DNA from: Crocinitomix sp.
GTDB taxonomy: Bacteria; Bacteroidota; Bacteroidia; Flavobacteriales_D; Crocinitomicaceae
DNA length: 64,000 bases
Assembly (NCBI GenBank): GCA_013138735.1
Contig: WTCE01000054.1
Coordinates: 43,571 to 107,570, forward strand
Reading direction: 5' to 3'
The position numbers were made by a program, and so were the translations under genes. This document shows, one piece after another, positions 35,751-45,215 of this stretch; positions within the stretch are counted from its first letter, which is position 1, and each line of letters starts with the position of its first letter. The notes beneath the pieces were generated by a model. That model did no database searches and had not been told where the DNA came from. It saw only the letters and a program-made list of their open reading frames with translations.

Positions 35751-36392
35751 CTAAGGATTAAAGTCACCCAAAGGGAATAGATAACCAAGCCCTACTCCAA
35801 CACTCCTGTTTTTGATATCTGAATTAGCCGTATCATAAACTCCATTTAAGCCTAATAAATAGCGGACATCAATAAAGCATTTACCTGGGCCAAATTGTAT
35901 TTGAATACCTCCTCCAACCGAAAGGCTTAGATCTAATTTTATGAGACCATCATTTTCAAAATCAATATCTTCCTCAAAATCGTTCGTCTTAAGTATTCCA
36001 TCCAATCCAATACCAAAAGAAGGACCTATAGCTCCATAGACCTGCGCCGATTCCTGAGCAAAAAACGTGAACTTAGCTAGGATAGGTATTTCAAAATAAT
36101 TGAGTATTTGCTTATAATAGAGATCCTCACCAAATAACTCATATTCATACTTTACTCCTTTTTGGTAATATAAAAACTCAGGTTGAATGACAAATGTTTC
36201 ATTGATACGGAGTTGCGTTACAGCTCCAAATTGATAGCAAAAGAGCGATTTTTTATTATCTGATGCCGCATCATTTCCACCGAAGGTAGCGAAATTGATT
36301 CCTGCCTTAGGGCCAATGGAGATTTGAGCATTAACGCTCAATGCTGGGGCCAAAAACAATAAAAGGCTAGCAACTTTCAACAAATTTTTCAC
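35751..36392 (-). CDS. outer-membrane beta-barrel protein
   Basis: A 213-aa protein with signal 'LLLFLAPALSVNAQ' followed by a porin-family (OMP_b-brl_2-type) barrel: 'SIGPKAGINFATFGG' at the start, 'FVIQPEFLYYQKGVKYEY', 'IPILAKFTF', 'GLGYLFPLGDF' at the end. Such small barrels are abundant in Bacteroidota and mostly of unknown function. It is transcribed alone, divergent from the 36578 gene. The last 20 bases of the coding region recur near 32557. Confidence 0.85.
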   Translation of the reverse strand: MKNLLKVASLLLFLAPALSVNAQISIGPKAGINFATFGGNDAASDNKKSLFCYQFGAVTQLRINETFVIQPEFLYYQKGVKYEYELFGEDLYYKQILNYFEIPILAKFTFFAQESAQVYGAIGPSFGIGLDGILKTNDFEEDIDFENDGLIKLDLSLSVGGGIQIQFGPGKCFIDVRYLLGLNGVYDTANSDIKNRSVGVGLGYLFPLGDFNP

Positions 36393-36499
36393 AGAACTAA
36401 AATTTAGAGTCTAATTAGTAAATACATGTTTAACACATCTTAAATATAGCAAAATTCTAGAAGGATCCTCCGCACTTCACGTCCCCATATAAAAATGCC

Positions 36500-36507
36500 T
36501 ACCTTTG
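36500..36507 (+). promoter_or_regulatory. TACCTTTG promoter element
   Basis: TACCTTTG is an exact match to the -7 consensus TAnnTTTG and lies 71 bases before the ATG at 36578. No convincing -33 element is visible. Confidence 0.5.
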
Positions 36508-36577
36508 CCGAAATTTATATGTCATCACGCATTGATAGTGTAAGTTTGGATTATTGAAATTGAAACAAATTAGTACC

Positions 36578-36967
36578 ATGATAAAACACACACTTAAAGA
36601 GAACCTAATCTATATAGCCATTGGTAAGAAAGATTTTTCGTACCGAATTCCAGTTCAAAAAATTGGAAATACTATTGATTGGAAAATAGGAGCAAAAGAG
36701 ACTAAGGGCATTCTTATTAAAAATGTTTCAACATGGACACTTCAATTATTTACAAAAAATATTACCGAAGAAAAGTATATTAAGCAGTTTAAAAGTATTG
36801 TCCAAGAGCATTCTCCAAACAACACAATTGATTGGGAAGCTACTCTATTAGCAGCAACTATTCAAAATGAATATAATTGGTTGGTTAGAACGAATGATGC
36901 GGCTGCCGAAAAAATAACCGAGGATGAGATTATTTCAAATTTAAAAAAGAAGCATAAATTGGCCTAA
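36578..36967 (+). CDS. hypothetical protein
   Basis: A 129-aa cytoplasmic protein from the ATG at 36578; the track's TTG start adds eight residues. It is basic, alpha/beta, with 'YIAIGKKDFSYRIPVQKIGN' near the N-terminus and a Lys-rich helix at the end ('IISNLKKKHKLA'). No family recognised. An exact TACCTTTG promoter element lies upstream and no gene follows closely, so it is monocistronic. Confidence 0.6.
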   Translation: MIKHTLKENLIYIAIGKKDFSYRIPVQKIGNTIDWKIGAKETKGILIKNVSTWTLQLFTKNITEEKYIKQFKSIVQEHSPNNTIDWEATLLAATIQNEYNWLVRTNDAAAEKITEDEIISNLKKKHKLA

Positions 36968-37004
36968 AACCAGAGACTTTTATTGACACCTAGAATGCTG
37001 CTGC

Positions 37005-37024
37005 CACGCGATTGATATCGCGTG
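37005..37024. repeat. perfect 8-bp inverted repeat
   Basis: CACGCGAT-TGAT-ATCGCGTG, GC-richer than its surroundings, in the 401-base gap after the hypothetical gene. There is no T-run, so it is not a standard terminator. Apart from this and the repeat at 37090 the gap holds nothing recognisable. Confidence 0.5.
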
Positions 37025-37089
37025 AGCAGATCAATCACAGAAACTAGGTAGTTCATCATCTCTGATTCAGATTATTAAAGCATTTCAAT

Positions 37090-37190
37090 AAAAGAGCAAC
37101 AACCAACAAAAAAACTATTTTTCTGGTTTACAAAAACTACGATTTGACGTCACCGCGCAATAGAATCCCGCGGCAGCGAAAAGGAAACCA
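37090..37190. repeat. degenerate intergenic repeat, copy A
   Basis: It shares with 39262-39372 the series 'AAAAGAGCAAC', 'GATTTGAC', 'CAATA/CAATC' and 'CGCGGCAGCGAAA' in the same order and orientation. A more eroded third copy may lie at 34380-34450. Function unknown; probably a dispersed mobile remnant. Confidence 0.5.
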
Positions 37191-37368
37191 AATTAGCTAG
37201 TTCTTAAATTGCACTTTATCGATTTTTTGAAAGCCCATCCTAATTTCAATTTTTTGTTTATCTTGAACTCAATATTAACCTAGATAGCGCTACTTACTAG
37301 ATCTAATATAAGGCAATCGATTGCTGCCTGTGAGAAACAAAAGTAGGGCATTTTTTATCCAAAACCCT

Positions 37369-37800
37369 ATGACGCATTCTAAACAGCATCACTTTTTTAT
37401 AGCATTAGGCTTCATTTTTTTAATCACGTTGTTTTCATGTCGAAAAAAAGAAGAACGCTATGAGGGGAACTATGTTGGAACTGAAACACACACTATTGTT
37501 GATTCTAGCGCATCTGTTTTAGACACTGCCTACTATCAAGAAATTGATATTAGCTATTCAAAAAAAATATACACTTTCGCAAAAATGTTCAATCACGGCG
37601 GTGAAATATTTGTAGTTGATAAGCGATCAATTGTAGACCATGTATTTTTGCCATTTGGCGAATTATACACTGATCAACAAGGCAACGAGGTTGGCGGGGT
37701 AGGCTATTTGAGATTTACAGGCGACAAGATCTATCTCACCTCTACATCCTACTGGAATTCTAAAACGACAACCTTTGAATTCAATGGGGAAAGAGAATAG
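37369..37800 (+). CDS. lipoprotein of unknown function
   Basis: The start is set at the ATG of 'MTHSKQHHFF' (37369); the track's TTG start would put 16 polar residues before the signal. The 143-aa product has a lipobox 'ITLFSC', then a single beta-rich domain with 'EGNYVGTETHTIVD' and 'GGVGYLRFTGDKIYLTS', a lipocalin-like or DUF-type small barrel by appearance. No family recognised. Confidence 0.65.
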   Translation: MTHSKQHHFFIALGFIFLITLFSCRKKEERYEGNYVGTETHTIVDSSASVLDTAYYQEIDISYSKKIYTFAKMFNHGGEIFVVDKRSIVDHVFLPFGELYTDQQGNEVGGVGYLRFTGDKIYLTSTSYWNSKTTTFEFNGERE

Positions 37801-37986
37801 CGTAATTCGTAAGGCATTGAGTGAACTACAAGTCTGCACGGTTTGGTGCCTCGCGTAAAAACCGAATTGCCGCTAACTTTCATCTGTTAGCGCGACTAAG
37901 AAAAATAAAGTTCATTCTGAGAATTCGATATTCGACATAATTGCCTAATTTTATTCAACCAATCGTTATATCTAAAAAAGGACAAT

Positions 37987-38796
37987 ATGAAAAACCTATC
38001 GCTCATTAAATTCATTAAACCCACATTCATTTCTCTGACACTTTTATTAGTGATACAAACAGGGTATTCGCAAACAGTTGCTAATGGAACGTTGGAAGCT
38101 TGGCCTCCTAGTTGTCCGTATAATACAGCTCCTGATGATTGGACTAACTTCAGTACAAGTTTGGGACCAGATCAAGCAGGTGACTGTGCAGGACTCGTTG
38201 CGTCCTATGAAGGTGATTCACATATGAATTTGGTTTGGTCGAGTGCGGGATTGCGTGAAGGTGCAAAACAAGCAATGTCAGGCTTAATTATTGGTGATAC
38301 TTATAACATCAATTTTTATGCTATTAATGACCAAGGTTTATATGCTTCGGCGGGCTCAGTAATTCTAGACTTTTATCATAATAGCACAGTCGTGTTTTCA
38401 ACTCCTGAATTGTTTTCAGAAGGACCTTGGACTTTATATACGGCTAGTTTTATTGCCTTGACAGAAACTGACACAATAGGCTTTCAAATTGCTCCGGGAT
38501 CTGTTGAAACTTCAGGATCTGTTGGTATTGATGCAGTTTCAATAATTGAAACTAGTGGTGTTACTGAAATATTAACTACAACAGCTTATTCTGTCTATCC
38601 GAATCCAACAACTGGAATCGTAAACTTTTCTGGTACGTTTGATGTAACGCTGACGGATTTGACAGGAAAAGTAATTATTGAAGAACAAGACGTTGATGTT
38701 TTAGATATTCATAAATTACCTCGTGGATTATATTTCATTCGATTAACTGACGAAAATGGACAATTGATTGGAGTAAATAAGATTCAAAAAGAATAA
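37987..38796 (+). CDS. T9SS cargo protein with type A sorting domain
   Basis: A 269-aa secreted protein: signal ('LLLVIQTGYSQ'), a beta-sandwich carbohydrate-binding-like domain (about 32-185; 'ANGTLEAWPPSCPYNTAPDD', 'YNINFYAIND'), and a C-terminal type A sorting domain ('SVYPNPTTGIVNFSG', 'LPRGLYFIRLT'). It is probably displayed on or released from the surface. No catalytic residues are evident. Confidence 0.85.
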   Translation: MKNLSLIKFIKPTFISLTLLLVIQTGYSQTVANGTLEAWPPSCPYNTAPDDWTNFSTSLGPDQAGDCAGLVASYEGDSHMNLVWSSAGLREGAKQAMSGLIIGDTYNINFYAINDQGLYASAGSVILDFYHNSTVVFSTPELFSEGPWTLYTASFIALTETDTIGFQIAPGSVETSGSVGIDAVSIIETSGVTEILTTTAYSVYPNPTTGIVNFSGTFDVTLTDLTGKVIIEEQDVDVLDIHKLPRGLYFIRLTDENGQLIGVNKIQKE

Positions 38797-38953
38797 CTAG
38801 TTAACTCACTGTAGTTATAGGTTGCTTTAATGCACGATTTTCATGAACTTAAAAAGGTTTAAGCGTATCAAAATACGGATTTGAGAATAGCATTATACAT
38901 GAAAGTGACTGTCCAGATCTTTGCTTTCGCAAGCGGGACACCAAACATTTTAA

Positions 38954-39229
38954 ATGAGATTGGACAAAATAGAAAAAGTCATAATGGAGTTTGATAATAG
39001 GCTACTTTCATCTTTTGTAAATCATGTTAATAATCATGATACACTAAATGATGAAGAAAAGCTTTTTCTAAATAAGATTTGGAAGGAAGCTAGCAAATTT
39101 GAGCTTTGGAATTACAAAGATTTAAGAATCGGCGCAAAGAATTCCCTCGAATATATAATGGAGCATTACCCAATGAGCAATAACGCTTGTAACAAAATAG
39201 TTAATGCAATTTCCTATGAATGGCGATAA
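38954..39229 (+). CDS. small hypothetical protein
   Basis: A 91-aa soluble, helical protein: 'MRLDKIEKVIMEFDNRLL' then 'LNDEEKLFLNKIWKEASKF' and an aromatic middle. No signal and no recognised domain. It is flanked by gaps of 157 and 247 bases with degenerate repeats, so it stands alone. Coding status is likely but not certain. Confidence 0.5.
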   Translation: MRLDKIEKVIMEFDNRLLSSFVNHVNNHDTLNDEEKLFLNKIWKEASKFELWNYKDLRIGAKNSLEYIMEHYPMSNNACNKIVNAISYEWR

Positions 39230-39261
39230 AACATATCTCCATTTCAAATTATTAATCCAAC

Positions 39262-39372
39262 TTAAGAAAAGAGCAACTAAGCAATCAAAAAAACGATTGT
39301 ACTGCATTATTTAACTTGCGATTTGACTTTACCACAAGATACAATCTCGCGGCAGCGAAAGAGAGGATCTTA
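39262..39372. repeat. degenerate intergenic repeat, copy B
   Basis: Counterpart of 37090-37190 ('AAAAGAGCAAC', 'GCGATTTGACTTTACC', 'CTCGCGGCAGCGAAAGAG'). Each copy lies downstream of a short hypothetical gene. Confidence 0.5.
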
Positions 39373-39476
39373 CTGGCAGCGAACTTTAGTATCAAACAAA
39401 AGTTCGTATATTTTAACCATCTTCACTGAAAACCCAATAACCCTCAATCTTTCACTTCATTGAAAAAGACAGAAAC

Positions 39477-39779
39477 ATGTTAAAAAAAATAGTTCTAAAT
39501 ATTCTAGGCAAAGGAGCTTCTGAATTAGCCTTGCGGAAGCAAACATATAAAAAAGTAAACAGCATAGTAAATACTGACCGATCAGAACCACTACTCCCTA
39601 ACACCTTAGATAATTACGTTGAAAAAGTAGCAAGAAATGCTTATAAAGTTTTAGATGAAGATATAGCAGCATTAAAAACTGCAGGCTTTTCTGAGGATGA
39701 AATTTTCGAACTCACAGTAACCGCTGCATTAAGCGCTGGCGCAGCGCGCGTAGAGCTTGCAAGTAATTTACTAGATTAA
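39477..39779 (+). CDS. carboxymuconolactone-decarboxylase-like helical protein
   Basis: A 100-aa protein whose second half 'YVEKVARNAYKVLDEDIAALKTAGFSEDEIFELTVTAA' matches the C-terminal helices of the AhpD/CMD fold. It lacks the CxxC redox pair. It precedes a CxxC-containing AhpD-like gene by 10 bases, so the two are likely co-transcribed and may form a hetero-complex. The catalytic Cys motif is found only in the partner. Confidence 0.65.
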   Translation: MLKKIVLNILGKGASELALRKQTYKKVNSIVNTDRSEPLLPNTLDNYVEKVARNAYKVLDEDIAALKTAGFSEDEIFELTVTAALSAGAARVELASNLLD

Positions 39780-39789
39780 CAAATCAACT

Positions 39790-40380
39790 ATGAGACTATC
39801 GGTATTAACAAATGGACATTCTTTCTTACAGAAAGTTCAAATTAAAATCATCACAAAAATTATAGGACAAACACCAAGTCCTATTCTTGTACTTTCCTAC
39901 AAAAAAAAGTTTTTTGGCAAACACTATACTCCATGGCTTCAAAATTCTTTGCGAAAAACCAACCATTGGACCATTGGCGAGGTTGAATTAATGGGAGTTT
40001 ATATCTCCAAAAGTAATGGCTGTGAATATTGTACGGCCGATCATATAGCCGTGGCAAAGAATGCCCTTGATGAATCAGTTATAAGGGCTGTTTTGACGGA
40101 TATTGACACTGCACCAATTGATGTAAAAATGAAGGCAGTATTAAAGTTTTTGAATAAACTTTGTGTCAGTCCTAATGAAGTCTCAAAACGGGATATTATG
40201 GCATTAAAAAATGAAGGTTTAGACAGAGACGCAATAGAAGAAGCTATTCATGTATGCGGTATCTTCAGTGTTATGAATCGTTTGGCTGATGCATTTGACT
40301 TTGAAATGTCGACTGATTTGGAAAAAGTTGGTGAGTTTTTGTTTAAAAAAGGATATGGCGGAGGATGTTTGCGGGGATAA
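39790..40380 (+). CDS. AhpD-like carboxymuconolactone decarboxylase family protein
   Basis: A 196-aa protein with the AhpD active-site layout E-x11-C-x2-C-x3-H: E66, C78, C81 and H85 in 'SNGCEYCTADH'. AhpD-type proteins are disulfide reductases or peroxidases in oxidative defence. The C-terminus 'GYGGGCLRG' contains one more Cys. It is coupled with the Cys-less CMD-like gene upstream. Substrate and electron donor are unknown. Confidence 0.85.
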   Translation: MRLSVLTNGHSFLQKVQIKIITKIIGQTPSPILVLSYKKKFFGKHYTPWLQNSLRKTNHWTIGEVELMGVYISKSNGCEYCTADHIAVAKNALDESVIRAVLTDIDTAPIDVKMKAVLKFLNKLCVSPNEVSKRDIMALKNEGLDRDAIEEAIHVCGIFSVMNRLADAFDFEMSTDLEKVGEFLFKKGYGGGCLRG

Positions 40381-40663
40381 TAGATCGTTCTTAGATTACA
40401 GACATTAGATAAGTTATCAAAAACTTTTTCATCACAAGGTCTACCCGACCTTCTTTCCTATTGGTTTTTATCTTCAAAAATGCGTTTTGTTTCCATTGTG
40501 TTTTGAATGATCTTGCCGAATGCTGCGTATGCTAATCTTCACTTATGGAAAGACTAAACAATTATCATCCTCTTTCGTGATTTAGATCAATTGTAAAGCC
40601 GACTAAACAATGTAATTTTAGTAGGAGTGCACTATGCATTATTTAGACTAAAAATAAAATGAC

Positions 40664-42091
40664 ATGAAAAAGACTATTTCAAATTTCAAAGGCAATGGTG
40701 GTCAGATTGAAGCAGGTGATTTCTTAGTTTCGTTTGACAAAAACTCACTTGAAGAAAACACAGAAGTAAAAGCTTTTAAAGGGAAGAAAAATGTAGACTT
40801 AGTAAATAAAGAACTACTTAATGAAGGTGTGATCTCAGGCGCTATCACAGGTAAAGGTACAAGTTATGACATTCAATTGAATAATAAAAAGTTACTAAAG
40901 CCTGCGGTAATAACACTTAAATACAATAAGAAAGAACACGGTGATCTTAATGCCTTCTATAACTTACGTCTGGCTCAAGAACATGACGGACAAGTGTATC
41001 TTCTACCAACATTTTTTGATGATAAAAAGCAGATTATCTATGCTGAAACAAATCAGTTCAGTACGCTTGTTGCAACCTCCTTTTATATGATGGCAGGAAT
41101 AGCAATACCTATTCTGTTATCTATAGCACAAGCGGTGAAACGGAGTACTACTGACGTTAATTTCTTAAAGCCTGAAAGTATTGATGATACTGGTTTTTCT
41201 ATTGACAAAGAGAAGATGGAACTTAATATTAAAGGTAAAACATTAAAAGGTAAAGTCGCTAGTTGGCCTGCTCGCCCACCACGTAGACCTGATGAATGGA
41301 TTAAGAAGGATACGCTAGAAGGGCACTGTACTGATTGGGCATTTCTATTTGGCAGTCTCCTAATTAAAAGAGGTTATAAAGTGCGCTTAGTAACAGGTCG
41401 ATTCGCCGCATGGGCACATGACAAAAGTTCAATGGATGATCATATATGGGTAGAGGTCGTGATTGATGGGAAGGTCTATTTAGTAGATACGCTGACTCCT
41501 GGGAAAAGAATCAAGTTAATCCCGAGAGACAAAGCTTATGAGCTCTTTGAAGTGAATATCATAGATGAAGTACTTTGGAAGGAAAAAGTTGGCGATAAGT
41601 ATCACTCTTATCCTGTACGTAAGAATTTTAACCGAGATTGGTGGCAAAAATATAGTAGTGAAAAAATAGATTTTGAAACAAGTAGTAATGACATGTATGA
41701 CTTCATGGACAAAGCTGACGCTAATTATGAAAAATATAAAGACATCATAAAAATTGAGTATACAAATTATTCAAAACTTCTAAATAATGGAGGAAGTGGC
41801 ATAGAATGGATGGCTCAATGTGATAGAGAGGAAAAACATTTAGAACTCAGAGAACTCCAAATCAGTTGGGCTTATAATTTCTTAAGTGATCTTAAATATG
41901 CATTTGACGATAATGACATAAGTTGGTTAGGAGTGACAAGATACAAGAAGAAAAATATATATAGCCTTATAGAAAAGATAAAAATCAAGCGTAGAAAAAA
42001 GGCACAGGAAACTGCTCCGGAAGATTTTGTTAATAAGTTTGAGCATGCATTAAACTTTTGGGAAGAGTTATATTTTGAGAATTTGGATTAG
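40664..42091 (+). CDS. transglutaminase-like domain protein
   Basis: A 475-aa protein without a clear signal peptide. Residues 10-140 are beta-rich ('GGQIEAGDFLVSFDKNSL', resembling a ZU5-like fold). A hydrophobic helix lies at about 140-157. Residues 205-290 hold a transglutaminase-like core with Cys-His-Asp: C222 ('EGHCTDWA'), H260 ('DDHIWVEV'), D275 ('LVDTLTP'). The C-terminal 150 residues are helical. Possible peptidase or crosslinking enzyme; the target is unknown. No gene partners within 280 bases on either side. Confidence 0.78.
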   Translation: MKKTISNFKGNGGQIEAGDFLVSFDKNSLEENTEVKAFKGKKNVDLVNKELLNEGVISGAITGKGTSYDIQLNNKKLLKPAVITLKYNKKEHGDLNAFYNLRLAQEHDGQVYLLPTFFDDKKQIIYAETNQFSTLVATSFYMMAGIAIPILLSIAQAVKRSTTDVNFLKPESIDDTGFSIDKEKMELNIKGKTLKGKVASWPARPPRRPDEWIKKDTLEGHCTDWAFLFGSLLIKRGYKVRLVTGRFAAWAHDKSSMDDHIWVEVVIDGKVYLVDTLTPGKRIKLIPRDKAYELFEVNIIDEVLWKEKVGDKYHSYPVRKNFNRDWWQKYSSEKIDFETSSNDMYDFMDKADANYEKYKDIIKIEYTNYSKLLNNGGSGIEWMAQCDREEKHLELRELQISWAYNFLSDLKYAFDDNDISWLGVTRYKKKNIYSLIEKIKIKRRKKAQETAPEDFVNKFEHALNFWEELYFENLD

Positions 42092-42381
42092 TGGGAAGGC
42101 AAAATTTCATAGGCAAACTTACACCCAGGTTCACCAATGGAGCGTCACTTGATACAATAAAAACCGGCAGGTAACACTGAGTAAAATTGGGGAAACTAAA
42201 ACCATATTTTTGAACGCCCCTATTCAGCTTTGACTTTATAATGACATAACATATCGAGGCAGATGTGAACAAAATAATTGCGCAAAATTCACGTTTTATT
42301 AGTGTTAAAAGATGAAATTAATACCTGAAAACAAATCGATTAAAGTTTTAATTTTCAGAACATTTTATAACTTTACTAGGC

Positions 42382-43020
42382 ATGATAAAAAACACGCTCA
42401 TAATACTATTGATAGTTGTATCATCAGGTTTAAAGGCTCAAATAAGAGTTGATAAATTTGATTTAACCATTGAGACAGAACTATCTGATACGCTGCAAAA
42501 AATCTATGAGAAATTTTTAAATGAGGATGTTCAAAAAGTTTCCATTGTAAAACTTAAAAAAAAATATGATCACACCGCTTATTATCATTTTTTAAAAAAC
42601 AAAAAGTTCTATCAACGTCGTAAAAAATGGATAAAAGCTAAATCTTATGAGGGGTCTATAATTAAATTCGGTAAACGATACAAGATGAAACATCTAGATT
42701 CTATGGTGTTTCACGAAAGGTTTGAAGGGATTCAAAAAGAGTTTATCCAGTCAGAATTCATTTTGGATAGTGCAGAGACAAGAATGGCATTTAGTGAAAT
42801 GTTTAATGGCGCCAAAAATGAAATTATGGACATGTGTTATATTCCAAGGCATGCAGTTGTGTTTTACAATGCTAAAGGAAAAATAACAGGTATTTATGAA
42901 ATTTGTTTTGAATGTTCAAATGTTAAAATTGGTATAGTAGGAATCAGAATGTTTGCAAGGTACTCACCTTACATAAAAAGTTTATTTGAAAAATATGACG
43001 AAGAATTAAAAAAGAAGTAG
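42382..43020 (+). CDS. secreted hypothetical protein
   Basis: A 212-aa protein with signal 'LLIVVSSGLKAQ' and a basic, mixed alpha/beta mature part with Lys-rich tracts ('VKLKKKYDHTAYYHFLKNKK'). A pair of Cys near the end ('CFECSNV') may form a CxxC disulfide. A TAACTTTA -7-like element sits 7-14 bases upstream of the ATG, too close to be certain. No family recognised. Confidence 0.65.
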   Translation: MIKNTLIILLIVVSSGLKAQIRVDKFDLTIETELSDTLQKIYEKFLNEDVQKVSIVKLKKKYDHTAYYHFLKNKKFYQRRKKWIKAKSYEGSIIKFGKRYKMKHLDSMVFHERFEGIQKEFIQSEFILDSAETRMAFSEMFNGAKNEIMDMCYIPRHAVVFYNAKGKITGIYEICFECSNVKIGIVGIRMFARYSPYIKSLFEKYDEELKKK

Positions 43021-43264
43021 CGACTTCCCATTTGCCTAAATGAATAATAGCCCGCTACCGCGAGTCTCGATAGATTTCGGGAGTAAATCGTGGTTTTAGT
43101 CATCACCACCCTATTCCTCATTATTCTGTTTATATTTAGTCCATCATTAATCCAACGCCTCTTTTTAATTGCTTCACTGTAATTTGAGTTTTGTGGGATT
43201 GATACGATTAACCTATGATAAACGGATGCACTGCTCCAACTTATCTACAACCTAAATATTAGCT

Positions 43265-44650
43265 ATGGCAAAAAATGAGCATAAATTTGGATTAGCACTT
43301 TCTGGAGGAGGATATAGAGCGGCTACCTATCACATTGGCACGTTTAGGGCGTTAAGAAAAATGGATCTTCTAGACAAGATTGATGTGATATCAACCAATT
43401 CAGGAGGATCAATTGCCGGGGCTTGTTATTCTTTACATCATGCTGATTTCGAAAAGTTTGAAAATTTACTGGTCAAAGGGGTTCAAAAAAGTGTGATTGG
43501 CAGGTTGATCAAAACACCGCGATTTTTCATTCCTGTTCTCATTATGCTTGGCATAATTTTCTTCGCTATTGCCTTGTTTTTCACGAGTTATGCTTGGTTA
43601 AATATTTTCATAGGACCCGCTTTTATCATAGCGTTCCTATATGGCCAATATGAGATCCTGCCCATTAGTAGAATTATAGAAAAGATTTATGATGATATAT
43701 TCTATCAAAAGGCAACGTTGGGTGAGCTATCGGATAAATTTGAGACGGTGATCAACTCGACCAATTTAGATACAGGCAGAATTTTTCATTTTTCACAAGA
43801 CCTGATGCAAGACACTACGTATGCTAAGAATCTGAAAAAGCAAAGGGCAAAGTTGAATAAAAAGCTAAAAGAAACGAAAGATGAGAAGGAAATAGAAAAA
43901 TTAAAAGCGGCGTTAAAAAAAATACCGACAGAAATTAGTTTTGATCCAACAGGTTTCCCTGTATCCAGAGCAGTAATGGCCTCATCATCCGTTCCATTTG
44001 CTTTTACTCCTGTAAAAATTGCTCAAAAATATTTTACCTCACCAGAATCATTTCAACTATTTAAACCAAGATTAGTAGATGGCGGAGTTTATGATAATCA
44101 AGGCATTCATAAAATCACACATCCACAAAGTTCCTACTACTGCAAAAATGTGATTGTGAGTGATGCAGGTACCAAACTCCCCTTTGAAGATAATTATAGA
44201 AATATGTTCACCTTATTAGTGCGCACAAGTTCTGTGTTTATGGCAAGAATTAAGAACCTTCAAAAGATGAGTAGTGTACATAGCATTCCGCAAGCGGCTG
44301 ATTCTATTGTAGCGTATCAATCTCTTGGTGATGATCTTGATGAGACCATCAATAATTTTATCGAAGGACTTCAATTTGGCTACATACCAGCTGAAGTAAT
44401 CGCTGCGCATAATATCCCTGAAAAGTATTTCATTGATAAAAATTGGACAGCCATTAAGGAACTAATTATTGAGAATTTAGCTTTCTCTCATTTACTAGAA
44501 CAAGGCTGTACTGCAAAGGAATTGGAAACAGCAAGGTCAGTTTCGACCAATTTAACGCCACTAAAAGATGCAGAAACAAAAGCCTTGATTAAACATGCCG
44601 AAGCGATTACGGAGATTCAAGTAAAGTTATATTTGCCGCATATTTTGTAA
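43265..44650 (+). CDS. patatin-like phospholipase family protein
   Basis: A 461-aa lipid acyl hydrolase. The oxyanion hole is 'LSGGGYRAATYHIGT' (12-26), the nucleophile elbow 'STNSGGSIAG' (S46) and the dyad Asp 'LVDGGVYDN' (D272). Two hydrophobic helices at about 88-128 insert between the first and second blocks, anchoring it in the membrane. A Lys/Glu-rich coiled coil occurs at about 190-220. It probably cleaves phospholipids at the inner membrane. It is a single gene, and no nucleotide cyclase is near, so a CBASS effector role is not supported. Confidence 0.88.
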   Translation: MAKNEHKFGLALSGGGYRAATYHIGTFRALRKMDLLDKIDVISTNSGGSIAGACYSLHHADFEKFENLLVKGVQKSVIGRLIKTPRFFIPVLIMLGIIFFAIALFFTSYAWLNIFIGPAFIIAFLYGQYEILPISRIIEKIYDDIFYQKATLGELSDKFETVINSTNLDTGRIFHFSQDLMQDTTYAKNLKKQRAKLNKKLKETKDEKEIEKLKAALKKIPTEISFDPTGFPVSRAVMASSSVPFAFTPVKIAQKYFTSPESFQLFKPRLVDGGVYDNQGIHKITHPQSSYYCKNVIVSDAGTKLPFEDNYRNMFTLLVRTSSVFMARIKNLQKMSSVHSIPQAADSIVAYQSLGDDLDETINNFIEGLQFGYIPAEVIAAHNIPEKYFIDKNWTAIKELIIENLAFSHLLEQGCTAKELETARSVSTNLTPLKDAETKALIKHAEAITEIQVKLYLPHIL

Positions 44651-44697
44651 GGCGAGCTTCGTTATTGAATCTCGCGTTGGCAGGCTAGTCTTAAACC

Positions 44698-44730
44698 AAA
44701 AAAAGCCCCAACAGTCATAGTTGAGGCTTC
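44698..44730 (-). terminator. rho-independent terminator (minus strand)
   Basis: Read on the minus strand, AAGCCTCAAC-TATGACT-GTTGGGGCTT is followed by a run of T. It sits 22 bases beyond the stop of the 44753-45034 gene and may also serve the converging patatin gene. Confidence 0.8.
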
Positions 44731-44752
44731 AATATTGTGATTTATTATAGAA

Positions 44753-45034
44753 TTACTCTACAGTAATACAGCCATCTTTGATTATCACTTTCGCTCCGTT
44801 TTTTACTTTAACCCATCCGCAAGAAGTATTAATTTCAACTTCTGATGCACTTGTTTGAATAGTACTAGAACCTGAAGTAGAACTTCTAAACTCCACCTCT
44901 TGAGTAGAACCATTTGATTTCACTTCCATGGTATAGTTTTTAGAATCCTTGTTGTAGTACTTAATTGTAAATGCACTCGCTACGTTCGCTAAGAAAATAA
45001 AAGCCAACGTAAATAACATCATTTTTAATTTCAT
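44753..45034 (-). CDS. small secreted beta-rich protein
   Basis: A 93-aa protein with Sec signal 'FTLAFIFLANVASA' and a mature part of Ser/Thr-rich beta strands ('FRSSTSGSSTIQTSASEVEI') with two Cys ('NTSCGWVKVKNG', 'IKDGC') that probably pair. It has its own terminator. Function unknown; a small periplasmic or extracellular protein. Confidence 0.7.
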   Translation of the reverse strand: MKLKMMLFTLAFIFLANVASAFTIKYYNKDSKNYTMEVKSNGSTQEVEFRSSTSGSSTIQTSASEVEINTSCGWVKVKNGAKVIIKDGCITVE

Positions 45035-45215
45035 GATTTTTGTTTTTTAATTTTATGAATATACGTTTATTTCAATAGAGTAAATATAGGAATATTATCA
45101 ATAAAACCTTTTACTGCCAGATCATTACATCTCACATAAACCTAGCTCTACTCCTATTCTACCTCTCCGAAAACCCCTTCAATTCACCCAAAAAATCAGC
45201 AAATAAAATATTACC

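Noticed and set aside
43265-44650. CBASS-like role for the patatin-like lipase
   Set aside because: No cyclic-nucleotide synthase or ancillary genes are next to it.
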